This document shows, piece after piece, positions 1 to 9,095 of a stretch of 64,000 nucleotides of DNA; position 1 is the stretch's first letter, and the number at the start of each line of letters is the position of its first letter. The stretch comes from Acidisoma silvae. GTDB taxonomy: Bacteria; Pseudomonadota; Alphaproteobacteria; Acetobacterales; Acetobacteraceae. The position numbers were made by a program, and so were the translations under genes. The notes below the pieces were generated by a model, which did not search any database, was not told the origin of the DNA, and saw only the letters and a program-made list of their open reading frames with translations. Where the stretch lies: NCBI RefSeq assembly GCF_020618775.1, contig NZ_JAESVB010000001.1, positions 682,001 through 746,000 of the forward strand. Direction: 5' to 3'.

Positions 1-300
1 CAGCACGACGACGATGATCGTCATCAAGGTCACGGCCAGGCCACGACTGCCCCAGAGCAGTTTCTGCAAGCGCAGCACCAGCGGCCAGACCGCGACCACG
101 ATGGTCGCGGCCCAGATGCTGGCCGGCAGGAAGGGCTGCATGACCCAGAGGGAACACAGCGTCATGCCGCCGATGAAGAACAGCATCAGCATCAGGCGGG
201 TCGGGTCGGGCCGTCCCCCATGCAAGGGCCTGTCCTGCTCCGCCGCCGATACGCTCGCCTGGGGCGAAGGCATCGGCGGCGGTGGGGTGATCACCGTCAT
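1..300 (-). CDS. AI-2E family transporter (YdiK-like), N-terminal part only
   Basis: The minus strand reads from an ATG at 300 off the left edge, giving the first 100 residues without a stop. A polar, Pro-rich N-terminus (about 36 residues) is followed by hydrophobic segments at roughly 37-52 and 60-75, then a short basic stretch (LRLQKLLWGSRGLAV) and another hydrophobic run. The spacing and words such as WVMQPFLPASIWA and VAVWPLVLRLQK resemble E. coli YdiK of the AI-2E exporter/permease superfamily, inner-membrane proteins with about eight helices and poorly defined substrates. It starts 19 bases after the gltB stop on the same strand, so it may be read through from the glt operon. The missing C-terminus prevents a firmer substrate call. 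Confidence 0.8.
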   Translation of the reverse strand, partial: MTVITPPPPMPSPQASVSAAEQDRPLHGGRPDPTRLMLMLFFIGGMTLCSLWVMQPFLPASIWAATIVVAVWPLVLRLQKLLWGSRGLAVTLMTIIVVVL

Positions 301-319
301 GCGCGCTGGGTCCGGCCGA

Positions 320-3300
320 TCAGGCGCGGGCCTGCGCCTTTTCGTCGGTCAGCCCATGCGGCAGGTATTTGACGTAATCCTTCGGCACCACCTGCCAGAA
401 GCTGGCCAGCGTCTGGTCCCAGTTATGCAGCAGCATGGCCGCATACCGGCTGCTGGTCTCTTCGACGTGGCGTTCGATGAGACCACGCAGCTGGCTCTCC
501 CAATAGGCGGAGGAGACGCGCTGCCAGGTCAGGCTTTCCGGATTGATGCGGCTTTCCAGCGTATTCTCGGGGTCATAGAGGAAAGCGACGCCCCCGGTGA
601 AGCCGGCGCCGAAATTATCGCCGAAATCGCCCAGGATCGCGACCGTGCCGCCGGTCATGTATTCGCAACCATTGGAACCGCAGCCTTCGACCACCGCCGT
701 CGCGCCCGAATTGCGCACCGCGAAGCGCTCGCCCGCCTGGCCGGCCGCGAAGAGATAGCCCTCGGTCGCACCATAAAGGCAGGTATTGCCGATGATGGTA
801 TTGGCATTGCTGCGCATCTTGGTGGAGGGCGCCGTGCGGACCACGATGGTGCCGCCCGACAGGCCCTTGCCGACATAGTCATTGGCGTCGCCGATAACTT
901 CCAGCTTCAGGCCCTGCACCGCGAAGGCACCCAGCGACTGCCCGGCCGAGCCGCGCAGGCGAACGTTGACATGCCCCGCCGGCACGGTGGTCTGTCCGAA
1001 GGCGCGGACGATGGCGCCGGAGAACTTCGTGCCGATGGCGCGATGCGTGTTCCGGATATTGTACTGCAACTGCATCTTCTCGCGCCGCTCGAAGAAGGGA
1101 GAGGCATCCGCGATCATCTGCGCGTCCAGCGTTTCCGGCACTTCGTTGCGGCCTTCCAGCGTGCAATAGCGCGGATAGGGGCCAGGATCGGCCTGAGCCA
1201 GGATCGGGTTGAGGTCCAGATCGTCCAGCAGCGAACTGCCACGGCTGACCTGCTGCAGCAGATCGGTGCGGCCGATGATGTCGGTCAGCTTGCGGAAGCC
1301 GAGGCCGGCCAGGATTTCACGCACCTCTTCCGCGATGAAGGAGAAGAGGTTGATGACCTTCTCGGGCGTGCCTTCGAACTTGGCGCGCAGCGCCTCGTCC
1401 TGCGTGCAGACGCCGACAGGGCAGGTATTGCTGTGGCACTGGCGCACCATGATGCAGCCCATGGCGACCAGGCTTGCCGTGCCGATGCCGAATTCCTCGG
1501 CGCCCAGCATGGCGGCGATGACGACATCGCGCCCGGTCTTCAGGCCGCCATCGGTGCGCAGCTTCACGCGGTGACGCAGCCGGTTGAGCATCAGCACCTG
1601 ATGCGCTTCCGACAGGCCCATTTCCCACGGCAGGCCGGCATATTTGACCGAGGTCAGCGCGGACGCGCCGGTGCCGCCGGAATGGCCGGAAATCAGGATC
1701 GCATCCGCCTTTGCCTTGGCAACGCCGGCGGCGATGGTACCGATGCCCGAGCGCGAAACCAGCTTCACGCAGACCGACGCCTTCGGGTTGATCTGCTTCA
1801 GGTCATAGATGAGCTGCGCCAGATCCTCGATCGAATAGATGTCGTGATGCGGCGGCGGGCTGATGAGCATCACGCCCGGCGTCGAATGACGCAGCTTCGC
1901 AATCAGCCCCGTCACCTTGAAGCCGGGCAGCTGCCCGCCTTCGCCGGGCTTCGCACCCTGCGCGACCTTGATCTCGATCTCGCTGCAGTTGTTCAGGTAG
2001 TCGGCGGTAACGCCGAAACGGCCTGATGCGATCTGCTTGATCGCCGAGGATGCGTTGTCACCGTTCGGGCGCGGCTTGAAGCGCTCGGGGTCTTCGCCGC
2101 CTTCGCCGCTGTCGGACCGTGCGCCGATGCGGTTCATGGCGATGGACAGCGTCTCATGCGCCTCCGGCCCAAGCGCCCCCAGCGAAATGCCGGGCGCGAT
2201 CAGCCGCTTGCGGATTTCCGTGATGCTTTCCACGTCTTCCACCGGAATGGGCGTCAGCCCGTCGGTACGGAAGTCGAGCAGGTCACGCAGAGCCACGGGG
2301 GGCAGGCGGCGGACGGCTTCCGAATACTTGCGGAACATCGTGTAGCTGTCGGTGCCGACGGCCGTTTGCAGCACATGGATCAGGCTGCCGTCGAAAGCGT
2401 GCGTCTCACCGCCACGGCGCATCTTGTAGCTGCCGCCGACGGGCAGCGTCAGCACGCCTTCGGCCCAAGCGACCTTGTGCAGTTCCAGCACCTTCCGCGC
2501 GATGCCCGAAAGGCCAATGCCGGAAATGCGCGACTGCATGCCGGGGAAGAACTCGCCCACCAGCGCGCGGGACAGGCCGATGGCTTCGAAATTATAGCCG
2601 CCGCGATAGGAGGAGAGGACGCCGATGCCCATCTTCGCCATGATCTTGAGCAGGCCCTTGTCCAGCGCCTTCTTGTAGCGGCCGATGGCGGCCTTCACGC
2701 TCATATCGCCGAAGAGGCCGCGCCGCTGGCGGTCGGCAATCGATTCCTGCGCCAGATAGGGGTTCACGGTGGTGGCGCCGACGCCGACCAGGACAGCGAC
2801 GTAATGCACGTCCAGGCATTCCGCCGTGCGCACATTGACGCTGGCGAAGGTGCGCAGCGACATGCGGACCAGATGCGTATGCACCGCACCCGTCGCCAGG
2901 ATCATCGGAATCGGCACCTGGCCAGGCCCCATCGCTTCATCGCTGATGATGAGATGCGTGGCACCCGCGCGAACCGCGTCTTCCGCTTCCCGGCGAATAC
3001 GGTCCAGGCCACGGCGCAGGCCGGTTTCGCCGTCAGCCAGCGGGAAGGTGGCGTCGATGGCGACGACCGCCGAACCCATTTTCTCGCGCATGGCGGTGAA
3101 TTCGCCGGTCGAGAGAATCGGGCTGTTGAGCTGGAGGATGTCGAACTGATGCTCGCCTTCCTCCAGCACATTGCCGAGATTGCCGAGGCGCGTCTTGATC
3201 GACATCACGCGGGTTTCGCGCAGGCTGTCGATGGGTGGGTTCGTCACCTGGCTGAAGTTCTGGCGGAAATAGTGGTGCAGGCCGCGATAGCGATCCGACA

Positions 3301-4888
3301 GCACGGCGATGGGTGTGTCGTCACCCATGCTGCCCGTGGCCTCGTTCGCGTCCTCCACCATCGGTTGCAGGATCGCTTCCATCTCTTCCAGAGTCATGCC
3401 GATAGCGAGCTGGCGGCGGCGCAGATCCTCGGTGCCGTAGGTGCAGGGCTCGACCGCATCGGCCTTGACCATCTCGTCGATCTTGACGATGCGCTGCGCC
3501 CAGTCGCCATAGGGGTGGCGGGCGGAGAGCAGGTCCATGATGGCCGTGTTGTCATAGAAACGCGGCTCTTCCAGATCGACCGCGATCATCTGGCCGGGGC
3601 CGACGCGGCCCTTCTCGACGATCATCGATTCGTCGAACTTCACCATGCCGGTTTCGGAGCCGACGACGAGCATGTTGTGGCTGGTGACCGTGTAGCGCAG
3701 CGGGCGCAGGCCGTTGCGGTCCAGGCCCGCGATCAGCCAGCGGCCGTCGGTTGCCGTCACAGCAGCCGGGCCGTCCCACGGCTCCATCACCGCGTTGCAA
3801 TATTCGATCATGCTGCGATGGGCTTCCGGCATGAAGGCGGTCGCGCCGATCGACGGCGGGATCATCATCGCCTTGACCATGGCGGCATCGCGGCCCGACC
3901 GGATCAGCAGTTCGAAGACATTGTCCATCGACGCCGTGTCGGACCCCTGGGCCTGCACGACCGGCTTGACGTCTTCCATATAGGCGTCGAGCAGATCGGA
4001 GGAGAGCCGCGTCTCGTGGCTCTTCATCCAGTTGATATTGCCGTTGATCGTGTTGATCTCGCCATTATGCGCGATCGAGCGGAAGGGCTGCGCCAGCTTC
4101 CAGGTCGGGAAGGTATTGGTGGAATAGCGCTGATGATAGATCGCGAAGCGCGAGACGAAGCGCGGGTCGAGCAGATCCGGATAGAATTCCGTCAGGCTCT
4201 CGGCCAGGAACATGCCCTTGTAGACAATGGACCGGCAGGACAGCGAACAGAAATAGAGATCAGCGATCTGTGCGGCGATGGTCTGCTTTTCGATGCGGCG
4301 GCGGATGACATACAGGTCGCGCTCGAATTCTTCCTCGGACACGCCGCGCGCGTTCCACAGCATGATCTGCTCGATTTCGGGCCGCGTCGCATTGGCCTTT
4401 TCGCCGATGCAGGCGACGTTGATCGGTACCTGACGCCAGCCATAGATTTCGTAGCCGAGGGCGAGGATTTCGGTTTCCACGATTTCGCGGCAGCGTTCCT
4501 GCGCGCCCAGATCGGTCTTGGGCATGAAGACCTGGCCGACCGCGATAGGGCCGGGGCGCAGCAACGCGCCGCTGCGCTCGACGGCGGCGGCGAAGAAATC
4601 CTGCGGGATTTCGATATGGATGCCGGCGCCGTCGCCGGTCTTGCCGTCGGCGTCGACTGCGCCGCGATGCCAGACGGCCTTCAGCGCATCGATACCGGCC
4701 TGCACCACGTCGCGGCGGCGCTTGCCGTCCAGCGCCGCGATCATGCCGACGCCGCAGGCGTCATGCTCCTGGCTGAAGTCGTACGACCCCGCCAGGGCTT
4801 CCGTGTTGCGGGCCCAGTCGTTCAGGAAGTCGGCGCCCGTTTCCAGCATTTCGCTGGGCAGGGCCTGGCTTTCGATCCCGTCGGTCAT
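320..4888 (-). CDS. gltB: Glutamate synthase (NADPH) large (alpha) subunit
   Basis: GltB takes the amide ammonia from glutamine and transfers it to 2-oxoglutarate to form two glutamates, working with GltD. The 1522-residue length is normal for the family. The N-terminal glutaminase begins after a propeptide at Cys45 (HDACGVGM), which should be exposed by cleavage. The central and FMN-binding synthase domains follow. The 3Fe-4S ligands are visible in CIMVRQCHSNTCPVGVC, and the C-terminal GXGXG beta-helix is present (GGTIVVRTAPS, GNTCLYGATEGYLFAAG). The ATG at 4888 has a good ribosome site (GAGGAGAG). On the minus strand the order is gltD, a DUF2059 gene, then gltB, so the two subunits are not adjacent. 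Long open frames on the plus strand here are shadows. Confidence 0.98.
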   Translation of the reverse strand: MTDGIESQALPSEMLETGADFLNDWARNTEALAGSYDFSQEHDACGVGMIAALDGKRRRDVVQAGIDALKAVWHRGAVDADGKTGDGAGIHIEIPQDFFAAAVERSGALLRPGPIAVGQVFMPKTDLGAQERCREIVETEILALGYEIYGWRQVPINVACIGEKANATRPEIEQIMLWNARGVSEEEFERDLYVIRRRIEKQTIAAQIADLYFCSLSCRSIVYKGMFLAESLTEFYPDLLDPRFVSRFAIYHQRYSTNTFPTWKLAQPFRSIAHNGEINTINGNINWMKSHETRLSSDLLDAYMEDVKPVVQAQGSDTASMDNVFELLIRSGRDAAMVKAMMIPPSIGATAFMPEAHRSMIEYCNAVMEPWDGPAAVTATDGRWLIAGLDRNGLRPLRYTVTSHNMLVVGSETGMVKFDESMIVEKGRVGPGQMIAVDLEEPRFYDNTAIMDLLSARHPYGDWAQRIVKIDEMVKADAVEPCTYGTEDLRRRQLAIGMTLEEMEAILQPMVEDANEATGSMGDDTPIAVLSDRYRGLHHYFRQNFSQVTNPPIDSLRETRVMSIKTRLGNLGNVLEEGEHQFDILQLNSPILSTGEFTAMREKMGSAVVAIDATFPLADGETGLRRGLDRIRREAEDAVRAGATHLIISDEAMGPGQVPIPMILATGAVHTHLVRMSLRTFASVNVRTAECLDVHYVAVLVGVGATTVNPYLAQESIADRQRRGLFGDMSVKAAIGRYKKALDKGLLKIMAKMGIGVLSSYRGGYNFEAIGLSRALVGEFFPGMQSRISGIGLSGIARKVLELHKVAWAEGVLTLPVGGSYKMRRGGETHAFDGSLIHVLQTAVGTDSYTMFRKYSEAVRRLPPVALRDLLDFRTDGLTPIPVEDVESITEIRKRLIAPGISLGALGPEAHETLSIAMNRIGARSDSGEGGEDPERFKPRPNGDNASSAIKQIASGRFGVTADYLNNCSEIEIKVAQGAKPGEGGQLPGFKVTGLIAKLRHSTPGVMLISPPPHHDIYSIEDLAQLIYDLKQINPKASVCVKLVSRSGIGTIAAGVAKAKADAILISGHSGGTGASALTSVKYAGLPWEMGLSEAHQVLMLNRLRHRVKLRTDGGLKTGRDVVIAAMLGAEEFGIGTASLVAMGCIMVRQCHSNTCPVGVCTQDEALRAKFEGTPEKVINLFSFIAEEVREILAGLGFRKLTDIIGRTDLLQQVSRGSSLLDDLDLNPILAQADPGPYPRYCTLEGRNEVPETLDAQMIADASPFFERREKMQLQYNIRNTHRAIGTKFSGAIVRAFGQTTVPAGHVNVRLRGSAGQSLGAFAVQGLKLEVIGDANDYVGKGLSGGTIVVRTAPSTKMRSNANTIIGNTCLYGATEGYLFAAGQAGERFAVRNSGATAVVEGCGSNGCEYMTGGTVAILGDFGDNFGAGFTGGVAFLYDPENTLESRINPESLTWQRVSSAYWESQLRGLIERHVEETSSRYAAMLLHNWDQTLASFWQVVPKDYVKYLPHGLTDEKAQARA

Positions 4889-4953
4889 GGCACTCTCCTC
4901 GTCAGCGGCCTGGGTCAGCAGGCCGGGCGCCGCCCCATGAGGGCGGCATCATC

Positions 4954-5553
4954 TCAATCGACTTTCAGCCCTTGGGCTGTGAGCTTGTCGGCATCCAGTC
5001 TCAGCACCTGCTCGCCGATCTGGCCGATCCAGGCGTGGCCCGCTTCGACCATCTGATGCGTCAGCGCCGGCGTGATGCCTTGCAGCTTCTGCCCGACCGG
5101 CGTCTGGTAAAAGGCCAGGATCTGCTGCATTTCCGGCACGGTAAACGCCTGGCCGTACAGCGTGGCGACGGTCGCCACGAATTGCGGCTCGGACGCGCGG
5201 ATGTCGGGCATCAGCACCGCATCGACGATGGGCTCGACCTTCTCCGGCGTCTGCTTGCTATTGGCGGCAAGGCTTTGCACCAGAACGATCTTCAACCCGT
5301 CGACCGCAGAATCCGCGACCTGCTGGATGCCGATGGCCTGGACCACCTGCATGGCAAGCTGCATCTGATCCGTGGTCAGCGCCGGCGGCGCGGTATCGGC
5401 GTGGGCCATGGGCGCCAACGCCACGCTTGCCACCAAGGCGAGCAGGATTTTTTTCGTCACCCGCGGGCTTGACCCGCGGATCAACCCGTCGAGGCGCCGC
5501 GTCGTATGGATCCCCGGCACAAGGCCGGGGATGACGGAAAAAAGGCTGCTCAT
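4954..5553 (-). CDS. DUF2059 secreted protein; N-terminus built from a hairpin repeat
   Basis: From about residue 32 the frame reads VTKKILLALVASVALAPMAHA, a clean signal peptide, followed by an Ala/Gln-rich helical domain ending LQGITPALTHQMVEAG..., typical of periplasmic DUF2059 proteins of unknown function. The 31 residues before it (IPGLVPGIHTTRRLDG...) are translated from a dispersed CGTCA...TGACG repeat (5455-5536). The likely functional start is therefore the GTG at 5460, the last codon supplied by the repeat. The upstream ATG at 5553 overlaps the gltD stop as ATGA, which could allow coupled translation of a 199-residue form that buries the signal peptide. The gene sits between gltD and gltB. 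The link to glutamate synthesis is positional only. Confidence 0.75.
   Translation of the reverse strand: MSSLFSVIPGLVPGIHTTRRLDGLIRGSSPRVTKKILLALVASVALAPMAHADTAPPALTTDQMQLAMQVVQAIGIQQVADSAVDGLKIVLVQSLAANSKQTPEKVEPIVDAVLMPDIRASEPQFVATVATLYGQAFTVPEMQQILAFYQTPVGQKLQGITPALTHQMVEAGHAWIGQIGEQVLRLDADKLTAQGLKVD
5455..5536. repeat. Dispersed hairpin repeat inserted at a gene start
   Basis: The element is bounded by CGTCA and TGACG. It holds two perfect hairpins: CCGCGGG (5461-5467) with CCCGCGG (5473-5479), and CCCCGGC (5512-5518) with GCCGGGG (5524-5530). Between them lies the stretch GTCGAGGCGCCGCGTCGTATG. Elements with these ends recur in this window at 32213 and 57179. They resemble the small non-autonomous palindromic repeats common between genes in alphaproteobacteria. 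This copy ends exactly at the GTG that begins the DUF2059 signal peptide. Confidence 0.8.
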
Positions 5554-6998
5554 TCCGCTGCGACCGCGACAGGCACCGGCTGGCTGATGAAGTCATGCAC
5601 CTGGGCGGCCACGTCCTGGCCGTCCTTGATGGCCCAGACAACGAGGCTGGCGCCACGCACGATATCGCCGGCCGCGAAGACACCCGGAACCGAGGTCATG
5701 AAGGTGCGGTGATTGATCTTCAGCGTGCCCCAGCGGCTGATCTCCAGCCCCTTTTCCGCGAACATCTTCGGCTGATCCTCGGGGTCGAAACCCAAAGCCT
5801 TGATGACCAGATCGGCGTCCAGATTGAAATGACTGCCGGCCAACGGCTCCACCGACTGGCGGCCGGAGGTGTCGGGCAGGCCCAGATGCATGCGCACGGC
5901 GCGGACGCCCGTCACATGATCGTCGCCCAGGAAGGCCTCGGGGGCCGAGAGCCAGACGAAATCCACGCCTTCTTCCTCGGCATTCTTCACCTCGCGCAGC
6001 GAGCCCGGCATATTGGCGCGGTCGCGGCGATAGAGGCACTGCACCGAGGTCGCGCCCTGGCGGACGGCGGTGCGCACGCAATCCATGGCGGTGTCGCCGC
6101 CGCCGATGACGACGACGCGCTTGCCTTCGGCATTGAGCAGACCGCTGTCGAAATCGGCCACGCTCTCGCCCAGGCCACGCTTATTCGAGGCCGTGAGGTA
6201 GTCCAGCGCCGGCACGATGCCGGCCAGACCCGCGCCGGGGCCGCCGATGTCGCGCGCCTTGTAGACGCCGGTTGCGATGATCACGGCCGCATGCGTCTGG
6301 CGCAGTTCGGCGAAGGACATGGTGTCATCGGCGCCGTCGCCGATGGCACAGTTCAGGTGAAACTGAACGCCGCAATCTTCCAGATACTTCCAGCGGCGCA
6401 GGACGACGTCCTTCTCCAGCTTGAAGCCCGGAATGCCGTAGATCATCAATCCGCCCGGCCGGTCATAGCGGTCATAGACATGGACCTGATAGCCGAGGCG
6501 GCGCAGGCGTTCGGCGGCGGCAAGGCCGCCGGGGCCGGCGCCCACGATGCCGACGGATTCCGAGCGTTCGGCTATCGGCTGGATCGGCTGCACCCAGCCG
6601 TTCTCGAAGGCGGTGTCGGTAATATAGCGCTCGACCGCGCCGATCGTGACGCTCTCGAAGCCCTTTTCGATGACGCAATTGCCTTCGCACAGGCGGTCCT
6701 GCGGGCAGATGCGGCCGCAGATTTCGGGAAAGCTGTTGGTGGCGGAGGAGACCTCATAGGCTTCCTGCAAACGCCCTTCGGCCGTCAGGCGCAGCCAGTC
6801 GGGGATGTTATTCCCGAGCGGGCAATGGACGGAACAGAAGGGCACGCCGCATTGGCTGCAACGGCTGGCCTGTTCGGCCGCGCGGTTCGTCTCGAAGCGG
6901 TTGTAGATTTCGTCGAAATCCTGAACGCGCATGTCGGCTGTGCGCTTCTGCGGGATTTTCTGGGGCGTGTGCACGAATTTCAGCATGCGCTCGGCCAT
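5550..6998 (-). CDS. gltD: Glutamate synthase (NADPH) small (beta) subunit
   Basis: GltD oxidises NADPH through FAD and passes electrons via iron-sulfur clusters to GltB. The 482 residues match the family. The N-terminal adrenodoxin-like cysteine region is intact (CSQCGVPFCSVHCPLGN and CGRICPQDRLCEGNC). The FAD dinucleotide fold follows at GIVGAGPGGLAAAERL, the NADPH fold at VVIGGGDTAMDC, and the C-terminal FAD motif at FAAGDIVRGASLVVWAI. The ATG at 6998 follows GCAGGAGGACC. It is the first gene of the minus-strand glt group, and its stop overlaps the possible ATG of the DUF2059 gene by four bases. The 290 bases upstream, to the SDR gene, are relatively AT-rich and probably hold the promoter, though no clear -35/-10 pair could be fixed. 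Confidence 0.97.
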   Translation of the reverse strand: MAERMLKFVHTPQKIPQKRTADMRVQDFDEIYNRFETNRAAEQASRCSQCGVPFCSVHCPLGNNIPDWLRLTAEGRLQEAYEVSSATNSFPEICGRICPQDRLCEGNCVIEKGFESVTIGAVERYITDTAFENGWVQPIQPIAERSESVGIVGAGPGGLAAAERLRRLGYQVHVYDRYDRPGGLMIYGIPGFKLEKDVVLRRWKYLEDCGVQFHLNCAIGDGADDTMSFAELRQTHAAVIIATGVYKARDIGGPGAGLAGIVPALDYLTASNKRGLGESVADFDSGLLNAEGKRVVVIGGGDTAMDCVRTAVRQGATSVQCLYRRDRANMPGSLREVKNAEEEGVDFVWLSAPEAFLGDDHVTGVRAVRMHLGLPDTSGRQSVEPLAGSHFNLDADLVIKALGFDPEDQPKMFAEKGLEISRWGTLKINHRTFMTSVPGVFAAGDIVRGASLVVWAIKDGQDVAAQVHDFISQPVPVAVAAE

Positions 6999-7288
6999 GG
7001 AACGGTCCTCCTGCAGGATGCGGACGCTCTGAGGGAGCGACCATGGATTGAATTGGGTCTCTAGCGTGATTTTGTCCTTATGCGAAGTACAATCCGAAAG
7101 ACAAACAGCAATGCTGACCTATTTCACCTGCATGTCGGCGCTCGCCACCTCTAGTTGCGAGTAATTCGCAAGAAAATAGGACCGAATTGAGACTTTTGGT
7201 AAAATCGCAATGTCAGACCATAGGCTATTGAACGAAAACACCTTTGGAATGGGATGTCGCGTAATGACGTCTGGCAGGAGAGTGCCTG

Positions 7289-8125
7289 TCAGCCCAGCAG
7301 ACGGGTCACGGCCGTTTCCACCCGGGCGACCAATGCCCTGTCGAAGACCAGGGCATTGGGCTTCGCCTCTCGCCGCCGCTTGAGATAGAGGCCGGTGCGA
7401 CCGGCCAGATCGGGCGAGAGGCAGGCGTAAAGCGGCGTCTGCGCACCCTGTTCCGGGGTAAGGGCGAAACGGCCCAGCAGCTGCCAGACAAATTCGTCGA
7501 TCCCGCCATGGCGCACGATGCTGGTGGCGACCAGGCCGGGATGGACGATATTGACCGTCACGCCGCGTGGCTTCAGCGTTTCCGCCAGATTCCGGCTCAT
7601 CATGAGCAAGGCGAGCTTCGAACGCGCATAGGCGCGGGCCATGCGCCAATGCTGCTTGAGTTCCAGGTCATCCGGGTCGATCCGCGCACGGTCGGCGCTC
7701 GATGACCCAATCATGACAATGCGCCCCGTCGCCGGCATCGCCGGCAGCAGCGCCTCGGTCAGCGCCAGCGGGGACAGAAGATTGGTCGCCAGCGTCTTCT
7801 CCCGCCCCTCGGCCGTCACCTGACGGTCATGGCTGAGCAGGCCGGCATTATTGACCAGGAGATCGATGCGGGGATGCGCGGACAGAATGGCCGCCGCCGC
7901 CGCCCGCGTCTCCTTCAGGGAGGAGAGGTCGGCGCGGATGATGTCGATCGCGGCATCCGGCACGGTCGCCGTGATCCAGCGCCTGGCCCTGTCCGCCCGC
8001 ATGTCATCGCGGGCGATGAGCGTCAGGGAAAAGCCCGATTGCGCCAACCCGCGCGCGATCCAGCGGCCGATGCCGCTGGTGGCCCCGGTGACGACGGCAT
8101 GAAGCGGTGTCACCGGGTTCGTCAT
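7289..8125 (-). CDS. Short-chain dehydrogenase (retinol-dehydrogenase-like)
   Basis: This 278-residue classical SDR has the cofactor loop TGATSGIG near residue 14, the NNAG motif (LLVNNAGLL), and the catalytic Tyr-x3-Lys in ARAYARSKLAL preceded by a serine strand (IGSSSAD). The arginine after the first strand (IARDD) suggests NADP(H), which is inference. The layout resembles the WW-oxidoreductase/retinol dehydrogenase-type SDRs that end with a stretch like GLYLKRRREAKP. The substrate is unknown. It starts one base after the argF stop, so it is probably the last gene of an argD-argF-SDR transcript, although a role in arginine synthesis is not expected from the family. Confidence 0.85.
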   Translation of the reverse strand: MTNPVTPLHAVVTGATSGIGRWIARGLAQSGFSLTLIARDDMRADRARRWITATVPDAAIDIIRADLSSLKETRAAAAAILSAHPRIDLLVNNAGLLSHDRQVTAEGREKTLATNLLSPLALTEALLPAMPATGRIVMIGSSSADRARIDPDDLELKQHWRMARAYARSKLALLMMSRNLAETLKPRGVTVNIVHPGLVATSIVRHGGIDEFVWQLLGRFALTPEQGAQTPLYACLSPDLAGRTGLYLKRRREAKPNALVFDRALVARVETAVTRLLG

Positions 8126-8126
8126 G

Positions 8127-9095
8127 TCAGTTCTTGCCGTCTGTTTCGAAGACCCAGGCCAGCACGCCCTTTTGCGCGTGCAGGCGGTTTTCCGCCTCCT
8201 GGAAGACGACCGATTGCGGCCCGTCGATCACCTCGGCGGTCACTTCCTCGCCGCGATGGGCGGGCAGGCAATGCATGAACAGCGCGTCCGGTGCGGCTTC
8301 CGCCATCAGCTTGGCGGTGACCTGATAGGGGGCCAGCATATTGTGGCGGCTTTCACCGTCAGGGTCGGACATGCTGACCCAGGTATCGGTCACGACGCAG
8401 CGGGCGCCGCGCACGGCCGCGCGCGGGTCACGCACCACCTCAACCTTTGCGCCCTCGGCCTTCGCCCAGGCCAGGATCGCGGCCGGCGGTTCCAGTTCCG
8501 CCGGGCAGGCCAGGCGCAGCGTGAAGTCGAACCGCGCCGCCGCCTCGATCCAACTGCGCGCGACATTATTGCCGTCACCCACCCAGGCGATGATCTGCCC
8601 GGTAATCGGCCCGCGCAGCTCTTCGAAGGTCAGGATATCGGCCATGATCTGGCAGGGGTGAGAGGCTTCCGTCAGTCCATTGATGACGGGGATGGTGGCA
8701 AAGCGGGACAGTTCCTCCAGATTGGAGGCGCGATCCGTGCGCAGCATGATGGCATCGACATAGCGGGACAGGACGCGCGCCGTGTCCGCAATGCTTTCGC
8801 CCCGGCCGAGCTGCATTTCCTGGGCCGACAGCACCACCGGATTGCCGCCCATTTCGCGGATACCGACTTCGAAACTGACGCGGGTGCGCGTGCTGGGCTT
8901 GCTGAAGATCAGCGCGACCGACTTGCCTTCCAGCGGACGCGCATGGTCCCGGCGATGGGCCTTGCAGACGGCGGCCGTCGTCAGGATATCGCGCAGCGTC
9001 GCCGCATCCAGGTCGCGGATGTCCAGGAAATGGCGCGGGGCTTTCGGGGTATCGGTCATGGCAAGGTCATTCAGATCGTCCGTCACGTCTTTCAT
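8127..9095 (-). CDS. argF: Ornithine carbamoyltransferase
   Basis: The enzyme makes citrulline from ornithine and carbamoyl phosphate in arginine synthesis. The carbamoyl-phosphate loop [12 protein letters not shown], the HPCQ motif ([11 protein letters not shown]) and the ornithine-binding/catalytic [10 protein letters not shown] are all present, and the length of about 322 residues is normal. The ATG at 9095 overlaps the argD stop as ATGA, which points to translational coupling. A second possible start ([12 protein letters not shown]) lies at 9059 and would match typical family N-termini, so the first 12 residues are uncertain. A longer open frame upstream is only read-through of another frame of argD. 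Confidence 0.97.
   Translation of the reverse strand: MKDVTDDLNDLAMTDTPKAPRHFLDIRDLDAATLRDILTTAAVCKAHRRDHARPLEGKSVALIFSKPSTRTRVSFEVGIREMGGNPVVLSAQEMQLGRGESIADTARVLSRYVDAIMLRTDRASNLEELSRFATIPVINGLTEASHPCQIMADILTFEELRGPITGQIIAWVGDGNNVARSWIEAAARFDFTLRLACPAELEPPAAILAWAKAEGAKVEVVRDPRAAVRGARCVVTDTWVSMSDPDGESRHNMLAPYQVTAKLMAEAAPDALFMHCLPAHRGEEVTAEVIDGPQSVVFQEAENRLHAQKGVLAWVFETDGKN

Noticed and set aside
2156-5056. Plus-strand open frame of 966 codons across gltB
   Set aside because: It is an antisense shadow of the conserved gltB gene; its product is rich in His, Asp and Arg, typical of reverse frames in GC-rich DNA, and shows no family motif.
7119-7649. Minus-strand open frame of 176 codons
   Set aside because: It lies mostly in a second frame of the SDR gene, with an atypical Arg/His/Pro-rich composition; the SDR frame holds all the motifs.
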